Origin: Punctularia strigosozonata HHB-11173 SS5
Taxonomy: Eukaryota > Basidiomycota > Agaricomycetes > Corticiales > Punctulariaceae
NCBI RefSeq assembly: GCF_000264995.1
Contig: NW_006767449.1
Span: 243,805 to 307,804, forward strand
Direction: 5' to 3'
DNA: 64,000 bases
The notes under the pieces were generated by a model. That model did not search any database and was not told where the DNA came from. It saw nothing but the letters and a program-made list of their open reading frames with translations. Below are positions 12,711-28,802 of the stretch, piece by piece; positions within the stretch are counted from its first letter, which is position 1, and every line of letters begins with the position of its first letter. Both the position numbers and the translations under genes were made by a program.

Positions 12711-14041
12711 ACGCCTATCACATGCACCAGGCCACCGGCAGCTCAACGCCCCGGTGGTTCCAGATCTTGAACGGATTCAACTCCGACTTTCCTGTTTCCT
12801 GTTCCCTTTGTCTGACATCATAGCTTCCCTTTGTAGACTTTAGTTTCCCGTCGCTTGCGACGGATCTTTTGGTCTGATCTTTCCACCTCTTCCGTAGATA
12901 TGTTCCCTTTGTGTTCCATGCATTATCTCTCGTCTCTGTATGTTCCCTTTGTGCGCCGAACGGCGCCTCCGATCTCCGACTCTCCGACTTTTGCCATTGT
13001 TCTCTTTTATGCATATAAACTGTCGAACTGTACCGTAGATAGGCAGTTCGAATATCAACTAAGCTTTACTCTCTTCCTCCTGCGGACTCAGAGCGCGTAG
13101 CAGCCTAGCGCACGAGCTTAGGCTTGGTCCGCACCCGATCTCGACTCTACCAATGCTTCCAACTTATCGACTCCACGCCGACGCGTCTCCGACTCCGCTC
13201 CGACTTTACCCTTGAGTTTCTTCCTTCTATTTCACTCTATTCTACGTATTTACATTTCGGACTTCGGTCCTCCGACCCCGTTACCCCTGGTCTGTATTCG
13301 ATCTTGACAATAGATCTAAGTATCACTCCAGGACATACGATATATGAAATAGGATATGTTGAAGCGACAAGACACTTCCAGAAGATAGGAAATAGGATAG
13401 GTTGTGGCGACAAGACACTTCCAGAAGATAGAGCGACAAGACGCTCCCAGAAGACCAACGACATATTCAGTGACTTCCCCATAAGCGTGGGAACAGATTT
13501 CAAGTACAGACAAAAGGACAGAGCGTAGTTCTCTGTTTATGTGAATACATTCAAGCGGCCCATTTCTTTCTCCTGATTCGACTAGGTCACCCCTGACTTA
13601 GATAGATTGGGACCCTAGGCAACTGTGTGACTATATACTAGCACTACAGTTCGACACCGGATGACTTTAAATACGAGGCCGAAGAAATTGTTGCTCACGA
13701 GTGGCAGAGACAAAGTACCCTATTTCTTGTTCGATGGACTTTTGGAGATAGCTCATGGGAACCATGGGAGAACGTAAAGGACCTGGCAATAATTGACAGG
13801 TACTTTGAAGCGCAAGGCATAAGTCGATGGGAGGATCTCCCTAGGAACTGTGAACCTATTGTGGGTCTTCCTGCACCTTCAGGTGCAATTGAAACTCCTC
13901 ATGGTGTCGCTCCTGTTGGAAAGGAGGGGAAAATATTCTGGGCCGTAGGGCCCACTGGTATAAAAGTGCGCTATCATCTACCTAACATCGTCAAGCCTAG
14001 TGAACAGCTGCTGGACTCATAACCACATACTCTACGTCAAC

Positions 14042-14695
14042 AAACACTCAATCTTGAGACCATGTTTCGCCCCAACAAGAACTTCAACACTTGTCTTGTG
14101 CCTTATCCGCCACCGGTGATTAACTTGCCGCATATGGCTCGCAACATCACGAGACTCTCCGAGCGCATCACCTATCTTGAAAGTATGATGGCCTTTGCCG
14201 CCTGAATACAGCGCTCCTGCACCCTCCAAGGGCAACTTCACACAGTGAGTGCCTGACTCCAACAGCCGCCCGATGTCATTACCCGCGTCTCTTGGATCCT
14301 TCTCAGGAGGAGGGGAGACCTACCAAAGGAAGGGCAGGGCTGGGGAAATCCAGTATCACCTGTTGAGGGCCAAGATATCAGCTATCAAGAAGCAGATCAT
14401 CATCCCCGGTGCAGTGGGACTTGAGCAAGCCATGAGGCAAGCTGAGAAACCAGGGAACTGGTATGTGGTATTTTTGGTCAAGCATTACACCGAGAAGATT
14501 ACTGAGCTCGGCACATGGGTGGCCACCAAAGGGCGCGTGTTTGCTAACAAGTGGACACTTCCCATCTGGTTTGAGAATGTGATCGCTCTCGAGGACAACT
14601 GGTGCGAGAAAATACAGAAGACTTCGAAATACGCCCCCGAGCCCAGCCACACGCTCGAGGAGACCAATAAGTGGGTTGAATACCTGAAGAAGTAA
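14042..14695 (+). CDS. Unknown ORF next to the chromovirus end
   Basis: An open frame of 148 codons (14249-14695, ending VEYLKK) is preceded by a short coding-like stretch at about 14061-14205 (motif NITRLSERITYLESMM). The protein is rich in Trp, Lys and Glu and contains a WYVVFLVKHYTEKI segment and the motif FANKWTLPIWFENVIALEDNW. I recognise no domain. It lies just after the chromodomain and a purine tract (near 13918), so it is probably a downstream ORF carried by the element rather than a host gene. From 14696 to 15210 I see no gene. Confidence 0.35.
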
Positions 14696-15210
14696 TCCGT
14701 GTAGACTACGATTGTACCGGCTGCGGTTCTGCCACGGCAAGCAATAAAAGATCTGCCATGCCCTATTGGGCACGTCTAGGCTAATCACACGTGCACCTCC
14801 ACCCAGGGCGTCTGAGGCCCTCAGATATGATTATCTCGGGCCCCTAAGACATCTCGAAATTCTATATATTACACGCCGTTTTGCCTGTATCTACAGTCTT
14901 TTGCTATATCACCGGATCCCACTCGTTTGCGCCTGACGTGCGTCGTGCCACTGCTACCGCCCGCGTCATCCTCAAGCTCGACCTTACACAGCTGTTCCGC
15001 AGGCTGCCACGCTTCAAAGGCAGGACATCTCAGTTTTCCGCGGTACGCAGTTCAACGCAGCGTGTCTTGCATTCATGTTCCATTCGTCAAGTTTTCTACT
15101 ACATGCATGGTCGTTACCTATCTCGGAGACGGACGAGCACTAATGCTAAATATCGCAAGATCACCTTTGAGGATCGACATGTGTGGCATAAACTATCAAA
15201 ACCATACCTT

Positions 15211-17866
15211 TCATGATGTACCGTTGACACCGTTTGCATGCGCGTTGGACCCATTCTCGGAGGTATTAACGCCGTGGGCTTCCGCGAGAGCCGCATCAAC
15301 CTGCACATGCGAAAGAGCCGCGTCTGCCTTTCGCAGGTCGTGCTCGTTCAGGCTGCGGAAGGCGCCGCCACCTGGTGTGCTGGCACCGGACATGATGGAC
15401 GACGCGCGCGAGCGAACTTTCATGACCAACGGGCTGCAAGCACGAGCAGAGTGAGCGACGACAAGCGATTGCGAGCACTTCTGAATGAACTCACAATGGG
15501 TACGAATCTTCTTCCTCTTCGCCGCCAGGCCACTGATAACCGCCACCATTGTAATCGCTCGTGGCCAAGCGCTGCATCTATCCGACCTATGATTAGTATG
15601 CGTCCAGGGACCATCCAAGAAACGAATTTTACCTCTTCCGTGAGCGTCCCAAGATCCCCAGGGGTAGCCAGTCCTCCAAAGCCCCGGAACCTCGGACTGG
15701 CCGGCACGCTGATGGGATCGATCTTCTGTGCTCCCGTAAAGTAGAATTCGTCGTCGCCCTCCGCGCTCCCGTAGAATGCATCGGGATACGCACGGCGAAC
15801 AGCGAGCTGGCGCGCCTTAGAGTACTCGATTCCGAGGTTTTTCCAGTCGAGGAGAGGCGAAAGCCGCTCGACGCGGTTACGCTGGTTGATGCGCTGCCGA
15901 CGTGTCTTGTTGCAGAAGGAGAACATATTCTCCGTCAATTCCGTAACTGACTCTTCCACGGACCGAGAGCGACGGTCAACGATATAGCAACCTTCATCTT
16001 GCGGTCGATCGATGAGATCTTGCATAAAGCAGCCGAACCCAGAGAGATTGGTGGTGACGGAAGGAATACCCATCTACGTAGAGTTTCAGAAAGTTATTCC
16101 CCTGCGATTGGCTTGTACGTACTACGGTGCACTCCGCGGGGGTGTAGCCCCAGGGCTCGTAGTAACTCGGAAAAACTCCTAGATGGCAACCACGTACAAA
16201 CTCCTCGTAATCGAGACCTAGGATAGGGTTGTTGGAGTTCAAGAAGTCGGGATGGAAGACAATCTTGACTCGATCGTAGGAAGCGTTGAATAACTTTACC
16301 CTGCGGAGTTGATTCAGGATCGGGTCGTTGGCGTCATCCACCATGTTGTGAGTGACGATTGGCGGGAGGGCATTGCGTTTGAGAGCAAAGATACGGCGCT
16401 TAAGAGTAACTTTGTCTTCCTCGGAAAGGAGGTCGTCGGGGAGGGGGTTCGTGCCATGATCCCTGCCGGTCTTCATGAGCTCAGAGATCGAGTGATTGCT
16501 CGAGGTACATACCCGTTGGAGCGCGCCGCATGTTCGAAAAGGCGCTGACCGATCCGAGTCGTGATCTCGTTCACGGTGCTCTGCAGCTGCTTGGTGACAG
16601 CCTGACCTTTGAGAGACTCGATGGTGTATGACGCTGTTGCAGCAGGCATGATGATGAATGCCACGACGGTAGTCTTCGACCCTGCTTTCTGAAGTCGGAA
16701 ATTCAGACCTGCGATGAGGGTATCAGGGAGCATGGTCGGATCAGACGGAGTTGAATGTGCTTACGGGCCAGCGCCTCGATGAACATGTCGACGCCCTTGT
16801 TGCGGTACTCATAACGCCCGGCCGTAAAGAACTTGGTATACAAGATGAGCGCTGGCGGAGGTGTTCGGGGGTTGGTTCCAACTTACATATAAAGTGTTGT
16901 CGATATCGAAGTCGTAATGGCCATAGAAGTGGCCGCGGACGAACTCGTTAATCTTTGCTTTCGCGGTTGAATGCAAATTCTGGAATTCGTGCATGGCTTG
17001 GAACTTGACGACGTTGAGACCGTTAGGAAGTACCCCATCGGGCTTGCGCTTGAGTAAATGCTCGGATTCGTAAGCCGTGATATGCGAGACGGTCGTGAAG
17101 ACATCAGCGCAATGAGCGGAGGATCGCTCGATGCAGTAGCGATGGTAAATGCCACGCTTGCCCGCTTCATGGTCGACATCGAAGTATTGCAGGTTATTAT
17201 AGAAGTCGACGGAGCCGGCACATAGGTACCTGCCCAGAAGGGTAGCGTGGGTAGTGAAGACGGTTGTTACGTCGATCTGCCGCTTGCGGCAAAGTGGGAT
17301 CGCTAGGCCAGCTTGCCACTCGTGAAAATGAGCGATGACGGCAGTGTGCCGCTGACGAGCGACATACTGGGAAGTTGGATTGGATAAATGCGCGTCCCAG
17401 TCTCGTCTAACAACGGACTTACTTCGCCAAGGAACCACGCTACGAGATAACCAAAGACGATAGTCTCGTTCGTTTCGTGATCGTTCGGTGGGGTCGGAAT
17501 CCCTGCGAGATTCCAGAGGTCTCCCTTCCACTCGTCCAACCTCGAGTACACGCTGCCCGTATCAAACAAGAGGACGTGCGGCGCTCCTTCGATCAACCAT
17601 CGGCCGTAGAGAATTTTGACACCCTGCGCACGCATGGATTCGAGCGTCGCAGCGACATCCGGATCGGAGGGCTCCTCGGCCTCGACCTCCATGGGGGCGG
17701 TCTTGTAGCTGAGCGGGCCGATGAGGCAGTATCTGTCGCCGAATTCCTGGACGGTGACGGGGACCTTCGTTTTGATGACGGTGTAGATGCCGCCGACCTT
17801 GTTGGCGACCTCCCAGGCGCACTCGAAGAGGAGGGGATTGCGAACGTCGCGCTTTTGATCGGACAT
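15211..17866 (-). CDS. GSY1: glycogen [starch] synthase (GT3)
   Basis: Transfers glucose from UDP-glucose to the non-reducing ends of cytosolic glycogen. Eight exons, in order 17866-17423, 17366-16887, 16831-16765, 16708-16513, 16462-16123, 16073-15633, 15577-15495 and 15433-15211. They join in one frame to 757 residues, close to fungal enzymes of about 700-740. Visible signatures are the N-terminal [10 protein letters not shown] loop that contacts UDP-glucose, [28 protein letters not shown], and the [11 protein letters not shown] motif whose two Glu are the GT3 catalytic pair, followed by [14 protein letters not shown]. The C-terminal tail ([11 protein letters not shown], then a Ser-rich stretch) is where yeast Gsy2 is phosphorylated and inhibited; the same control is inferred here. 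All introns are 49-61 nt with GT-AG borders. The gene is the first host gene after the retroelement region. Confidence 0.95.
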
Positions 17867-18457
17867 GGTGAAGTGCGACGGCGAGGATGGGGTACGTGGT
17901 GGGCGAGTTGATTGAGAGATATACCGTATACGCGTCCGGGTGTGTCGATGACGTCGGGAAACCCACGTGATTTACCCGATCGTGGATGAGAGCGGCGGTT
18001 TGCCCCGTGGGGAATGCTCGTATCCGTTCGCGAAGCTCACCCGGGATCCCGCGCGGCTCGGTGTATTCCCGTATCTTGCAACTATCTCGACCATCTCTTG
18101 CCCTAAGGGAGCGTGCCCGGGCAACATGTAGGGCTCTGCACGTCTCCCGACGCACGCTCAACGGCACGTCATCATCACCCCCATGGCACGTTCCTGCTCC
18201 TCCGGTCCGTGTGCGGAGCTCCCGAGCGGGAAACCTCCCAAGGAGACCGCCGCGAATATTCTCACCCCAGACTTCAGAGCCAAGAAAAATGCAACCGTAA
18301 ACTGTCTCATAAGTATATGTCACTGCTGTTCCTGAGGATTATGCACCGGCAACTACTCGTGAGTTAAGAAGATGCTCATGCAAGTCAGAAGATCGGTTCA
18401 TGCGACCGGCTAAGGCAGTCGCCCGGATCTTCTCCGGCACATCTTCCTAATATCAAC
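17867..18457. other. Intergenic region upstream of glycogen synthase
   Basis: About 590 bp between the glycogen synthase start and the stop of the next minus-strand gene. It must hold the glycogen synthase promoter. Open frames here are shadows. I see no clear TATA box or repeat. Confidence 0.5.
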
Positions 18458-19646
18458 TCAGGCTAGCTTTGCTAGCACGAGGGACGTGAGCAAAGACGAG
18501 ACGAGATTGACCTTACGACGCATCATCAGTAACAGAAGTAGCGAGGAAATGATCGACATCACCTGGTTATTCGTCAAGAGGCCAATCCCGCTGACGACTT
18601 TGACGTCGTCCGAGGAAGTCTTCGCGAGTTTGGAGTGGTCCGACAGGATCTTGTTCAGCGACTTGGAGTAGCGCGTGCGCTGCACTGTGGCCCCCAGGAA
18701 AGAGTCCATCTAGAACGACGTATCAGCGCTCACTTGGAATGGCCATCGACAACGATATGAAACCGCGTACAAGGCTCCCCAAGCCCCCGGCGAGAAAGCC
18801 CCATGTGAGCAACTGAGTTGCATGAGTGGTCCAACCCCGCCGGCAAGCAGGCACTTCGATCAGCATCGACGCCAGCAGTGTGAGACCCATGATCGATCCG
18901 CCTGCCACCGACGCGAGGGTGCCCATCGTAGACATAGCACCATTCGTACCGGGAGGAACCGACTGGTGCAGAAATGTTAGTTCAATTGTTCGCGCACTGG
19001 GTGAAACAGAAGTGCCTTGAACGTGGTTACGAGCCTCGGGCGCGACTTCGAGAGGATACCAAGCTCAGACGCGAGCGTATCCCCGAGGCAACACGCAAAA
19101 TGCCTAGCTGGGCGGAGAGCACACAGTGAACATACATAACATCCGCGAAAAAACCACTCTGTCTACATACCCTAGGGTGCCGAACAACAAAGCCCTGCTA
19201 AGACCATTTGCGACGTCGGAACTAACAGGACACCACTCCTCCGGCTTGTACGCGACCTTCCCCGGCTTCACCCCGATTACCCTGCCCAATGGGTCTGATA
19301 ACCCTCCCAGCCATCCCGGAGCGAAAGAGCTCGCCCAGACCGTCGCGCACACCAGCGCACTCCCGGAGTTACACAAGACCTGCATCCAGTCCCGGTACCC
19401 CGCATCTTCGTAGCCCTCTTCGTAGCTTCGCTTCAGCGCCTTGCCGACCTTGGTAGCACGCGAACCGACGAGGTAGAATACAATCAGGGACGTGCCGAAG
19501 GCGCGCAACGGCGGCGCAAAAGTCAGGAATCCGACGAGGAAGGCCGCAAACGCGCCCGAGGGCGAGAGCGAGCGTTTGCGGAGGCCGTGCAGAGAGAGCA
19601 GCGACGCTATCCCGAAGGGTAGATAGAGGTGAGATGGGACAGACAT
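18458..19646 (-). CDS. TMEM19/DUF92 family membrane protein
   Basis: Polytopic membrane protein of the DUF92 (TMEM19) family. Plant relatives (VTE6) act as phytyl-phosphate kinases, but the fungal role is unknown and none is claimed. Four exons (19646-19171, 19103-19016, 18962-18771, 18709-18458) join to 335 residues. Family signatures are SGAFAAFLVGFLTF, GSRATKVGKALK, GDTLASELGILSK, VPPGTNGAMS and LDSFLGATVQ-like MDSFLGATVQ, with hydrophobic segments throughout and a last one near the C-terminus (SIISSLLLLLMM). The second intron (19015-18963, 53 nt) has no usable GT. A GC-AG intron with a CTAAC branch site restores the FKSVPPGTNG junction seen in the family. The start chosen is MSVPSHLYLPFG, just before the first hydrophobic segment; an upstream in-frame Met exists. 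Confidence 0.85.
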
Positions 19647-19881
19647 GATGAGAGGAAGCAAGCACTGCCACGGCCCGACGGGGTATGGAGATGATCTACA
19701 GTCTACAAGACGCTCAGCGGCCGCTCGGTCTTTTCGCATTAGGCATTTTATTTGTAACACCGAGCATGACTAGAGTGTCGAAAAGTATGTACATTGGTAG
19801 GATAGCAGATTTCTAAGGTAATTTTGAATTGGTGGATTCTCGGATCGTGTTCGAGCACGTAGATGAGGATACAAATCCGTT

Positions 19882-21300
19882 TCAAGCTTCGCTCTGGGTG
19901 GCCTCTGTACCGTGAAGGTTCCATTTGCCGAAGAGTAAGCTGAGGGAGCATTTTAAGTCAATGCGTTGGAAGTCGTGAGCGATCGTGTGTACTACGCACT
20001 CGAAGGCGGCCATGATGGTCCATTTGCGGTTGTCCGCCTCAGGGAAAACAAGCGACCGCGGGCCGTAGAATACCTGTTCAGAAATCAGCATGATGTAGTG
20101 AGGTGCCGGTGTATCGCGCATGTAAAAATATAACCTCGTCGTCGACTTCGTCAGGCTTCCGCGGCAGACAGTGAAGGAATTTCCAGCCGGATTTGGCACC
20201 GCCCTCCTTACAGAGAGCTTCGGTAACCTGTCGAAGGACGATTATTGCGGACCATGTACGCAGTGAAATGTTTTCCATACCTGATACCCTTGGAAGTCCT
20301 TCAAGCGCTGGGCCTTCTCAGCCTCTTGTCCCATGGATATCCTTCGGAATGCGTGAGCACCGAGCCCCGGCAAAATCTGACTTGCGGACTCGCCATGTAT
20401 CAGTAACGACAACATCTGCACCGTGGACAGCTTCGCGAGGATCACTACCCCACCAGATGTCCTTGTCGCACCCGAGCTCCTTGACGCGATCCCAAACTGG
20501 GGTAGGGCACTGGTAGGCGAGCTGAGCGGGTGTAGCAACACGGATCTGTGGATACGGTGTCAACAACAGACACATGCGGGACACTGCACTACGCTTGCCT
20601 TGTGGCCGAATCGCGGATAAGTCACAAGCATATCATGCAAGATGTTGGTTGAATCGCCCAGCCATGTAATGGTGAGAGGTCGCAATTCAGGGAGCGGTTT
20701 GTAGGCACCCTTTCCTTCAACGGCAGTTTCCGGTGCTGGCGCATCAGAGGTGAACAGATGAGCATGTTCATGCAACGTCAGCAAGTCCGCGAGAATCTGG
20801 GTCGGATGCCAGAGAGAGGACAGAGCATTGAGCACGGGCACCGGGGAATATCGTGCCAATTCCTGGAGGCGTATGTTGAGCGCGTTTTCAGCCTTGTTAT
20901 AGTACGCAGAAAACAGCACCTCGATTTCTGCATGGTCCCCTACGCGAGCGAAGATGCCTTGACACATTCCTCCGATGACACGAGCCGTATCGCGGGCAGA
21001 CTCGTTCACACCCAGTTGAATATCATCCCTGCCCAAAAATAGCGCCCTTCCTCCGAGCAGCGTAGCGGCCGTCTCCGCGCTCACGCGAGTACGCGTGCTC
21101 CGTTTCGAGAAAAGGAGGGCAATGGACTTGTTGAACAAGGATTGAGACGGCATCTTGAGTGGCTTCCGGCGCGAGGATTTGCCCGTTTGCTGAGGCGCCA
21201 ACCATGGCAAAGAAACTTGCTTCAGAGTATGTGAATGAGTGAGTACACGAGTGATTGCAGGTGTAGAGAGGTCTGCCAGTGTCATGAGATGAGGTGGCAT
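19882..21300 (-). CDS. ARG3: ornithine carbamoyltransferase
   Basis: Makes citrulline from ornithine and carbamoyl phosphate in arginine biosynthesis. Six exons (21300-20599, 20545-20394, 20341-20281, 20227-20135, 20073-20000, 19939-19882) join in frame to 379 residues. Diagnostic motifs are FSKRSTRTR (carbamoyl-phosphate binding), [12 protein letters not shown], the HPTQ motif, VVTDTWISMGQE and the HCLPRK motif near the ornithine site, ending in the usual LFGKW segment. Intron 3-side evidence is odd: intron 2 (20393-20342) can only be read as GC-AG, and intron 1 is best read as GC-AG (AAG|GCAAGC), although a GT four bases downstream adding two residues would also keep frame. No mitochondrial targeting peptide is visible after the chosen Met ([12 protein letters not shown]); an unrecognised upstream exon is possible. 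Confidence 0.93.
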
Positions 21301-21577
21301 GACTATGGCCGTTGTGAACGTCGGAGGAGAAAGTTGAAGTCACCGAACTGGTCGATCTTGATTCCTCCGATCCATGAATCGCGATCGAGTCATTTCGCGT
21401 CATTCGATTATATACATAAGTACATAAGTATTCATAGGGAACGAGTTCCAGAGAGCAGTACACACAATAGTCGATCGTAAGGTGAAGCGATTTGTCCGAA
21501 GTGAATAAACAACGTGTAGGAATACACCAGACGGAATGCAAGGTACGTAAGAATCACGGAAGACGAATGATCGCCAG

Positions 21578-26855
<5,278 letters not shown>

Positions 26856-28558
26856 ATGCGGGCTATACTTCATTTTGTACTATGGACGATTCTCTGGGTG
26901 GGTTGGACGTGGGCGGACAACACCATCGTGCCTGTGCCGTTCCACTGGGGATTCTCAGATAAAGTGCGCTTATCCAACGTCATTCAATTCCTCCTCGAGT
27001 CGTTCTGATGTTTTATTAGTCGGTATCCACTCAGTTATTCGAGTGCTCATCCCGGGGCATTTCACTACTGCCTCTGAACTCGAGCGACCCTAAACCGTAT
27101 TACCTTGGTACACCCCCGTACTACCTCACCGCAGCGGAGATCGGCGGAACACCTACGACACAGATGATTGGCACTAATTCCAGCAATCTGACGTGGACTG
27201 TGACACACAAAGCTGGTGCGTCAAACTGCCGTGACGACTTGCATGCGTGATACCGACGCATGCCTGCAGGGACGAAATTGCTTCTAGCAGTTTGGGACTC
27301 GCTTGGAAATACAGGCGGAGTAGGTTCCGCCATGTATACCGTGCAGTCTGGGCACTCGAGCAGCTGCATTCCTCCTCCTCCCTCCACCCCGCAAGTCCAG
27401 ATAAGTTCAAAAATCTCAGACGGTCACAAGTTGAAGACGTGCGAGGCGTGGGATCTGGATATTGTGGCCAATGGAGCCGGTCGTGCGTTCAAACTGCTAT
27501 GGTTTAGCGGGCTAAACTCACGCCCTATGGCCAACCGTACACAGCCTTCAATGTCAGCCTTATTGCGGCAGGTACTGGCGTCACGAACGTGACGATGAGC
27601 ACGGGGGACACGTTGCTTCAGTACATCAACCGAACTCCGCCAGACGTGAACGTCGCGGCTGTGGTGGTCGATGCGTACGATGCCCCGCTCACTGCATGAA
27701 TGTTGTCTGATTGTATTCTCCTACAGTAACGGGAACTTCGGATCCGGCACGCCATGGGTCCTGACGACAGGATCGCGTGACAACGATTGCGCAGGCCTGA
27801 TTACACAATCTCTGTCTGCAACCCAGGCACAACAATTAGAAGCGGGGGAGGGTCAACATCAGCATCGATCCCTTGCTCTCGGTTTGGGGATCACACTACC
27901 TCTCCTGGCTCTGTTTGGTGCTGTAGGGGCTTGGTGGTGGTATAGGCGCCGACGGGCGCTGGGACAGACGTCAGACTCCGAAAAGCAGTTTGGTGGAAAC
28001 AGGGGCTTCGAAAAGCTTGTAACCCCGGTGGTGCTTCCAGTGTCACTCAGTACCGACTTTTCGCCAGCGCAGATGGTGGCCATAACAGGCGGGCTGTACT
28101 CGACCCCACAAAGCCTCCATTCTCCATCGTCGTCCGTGATATCCGGTCCACTGGACCTGATGGCACGTCCTTCCATCACCACCTCCCGGTCCACTCTCGC
28201 CACGCTTTCCGATGGTGGTTCGCTTGCCCCGTCTCCGGTGCTTCCCAGACGCACCACGTCCGTGAACTCGCCATCCCCGCTGACGATGAGTACTCGGCAG
28301 CGCAAAGCTTTGGAAGCGAATGCCCGCAGGCCAGCACGTTCTGCGACTGCGCTGGGAATAGGGTCTTCTTCCGAGCCCATCCGTCCTCCGGCGCGATCAG
28401 CCTCCGCGTTGCCGAGCTCAGTACGCCCTACCCGACCTCGGCAACAAAGCTTGGAGCCAATCCTGGACGATTCACTTGCGGAAGGTCCAGTGATCCAACA
28501 CCAGGATGGGGGAGCACTTCCTGAACTTCCGCCGCCGTATGCAGATCGTCGAGCCTGA
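26856..28558 (+). CDS. Secreted-domain single-pass membrane protein, basidiomycete type
   Basis: Starts with a signal peptide (MRAILHFVLWTILWVGWTWA, cleavage likely before D). The extracellular part has weak beta-rich repeats with NSSN, NVT and NRT glycosylation sites and paired cysteines (FECSS, SSSC, KTCEAW, DNDC). A transmembrane helix lies at about 27880-27945 (ITLPLLALFGAVGAWWWY) followed by RRRR, then a Ser/Pro-rich cytoplasmic tail of about 200 residues ending PPPYADRRA. Such proteins are common in Agaricomycetes and resemble wall-stress sensors or receptors in plan, but their function is unknown. At least four introns are implied (for example near 26955-27030, 27209-27270, 27470-27530 and 27670-27725). 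Exact borders in the first half are uncertain. The 244 bp to PRE4 is short, so PRE4's promoter is compact. Confidence 0.75.
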
Positions 28559-28802
28559 GATGCCCGTCAGCTTCCATGTATACATATCTTGCAGTCATTG
28601 CAGAAGGTACTTCCGCAAGAATAATTGCATCAATATGTACAGTACGCCCCATACTCAAGTAGTAATTTTCTTGCTGTTGCTTTTATTCTTCGTATCGCGT
28701 CTAAGCATATATTGGCGAGGAGAGCGTGGGAAACATAGGAGGTGCGTAAACGCGTCGCGCTTGCGCGTCCAAGGGCTACGCATCTCCTGTAATCCGACAG
28801 CT

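Larger units (their letters stand above)
10682..13309 (+). repeat. Solo LTR, family A copy 2, interrupted by family B copy 2
   Basis: Begins TGTCACGTGTCGATCCAGACC and ends CGATCTTGACA, like the copy at 5375-6125. It is flanked by ATAGA on both sides (ending at 10681 and starting at 13310), a perfect 5 bp target duplication inside family B copy 1. Its sequence is split at 10838/12711 by the insertion of family B copy 2. Without that insert it is about 760 bp, matching the 751 bp of copy 1. Confidence 0.8.
10059..13656 (+). repeat. Solo LTR, family B copy 1, itself interrupted by family A
   Basis: Left end TGTCCCACCCC at 10059 and right end TTCGACA at 13656, flanked on both sides by CCGG (10055-10058 and 13657-13660), a 4 bp target duplication inside the chromovirus pol region. 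Without its own insert (10682-13309 plus the duplicated ATAGA) it is about 965 bp. A TATA-like element (GCATAAAAGGAGG) lies near 10528. The same sequence occurs in the opposite orientation at 10839-12710, which makes the whole stretch look like a long inverted repeat. Confidence 0.75.
6126..14030 (+). mobile_element. Gypsy-type chromovirus fossil, broken and interrupted by nested LTRs
   Basis: Plus-strand pol remains in canonical Ty3/Gypsy order. An aspartic-protease-like part (DLGSNTDAVS) lies at about 6140-6660, a reverse transcriptase at about 7060-7640 (motifs PKKDGKLRTIFDLQ, LDMSDTYEQV, YLDDIFIF), RNase H around 7640-7990, and an integrase core at about 8672-8996 (LDQDSRFNS, HPQTDGVTEHVN). 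The integrase end lies at about 9420-10058 (TGYTPFELTYGY, IGPFKILK, HPQFHISKLH-like), and a chromodomain at about 13661-13830 (FLVRWTFGDSSWEPWENV). The chromodomain is separated from the integrase by the insertion at 10059-13656. The element carries several breaks besides the insertions and is clearly dead. A short AT-rich palindromic cluster lies at about 9665-9745. The left boundary is uncertain, and no gag is recognised on this strand. Confidence 0.8.

Noticed and set aside
10059-13656. One giant inverted-repeat (foldback) transposon
   Set aside because: The inverted symmetry is explained by two oppositely oriented LTR family B copies, one nested inside a family A LTR; separate target duplications mark each insertion.
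17562-18323. 253-codon minus frame over the glycogen synthase start
   Set aside because: It overlaps the well-supported first exon in another frame and shows no family motif.
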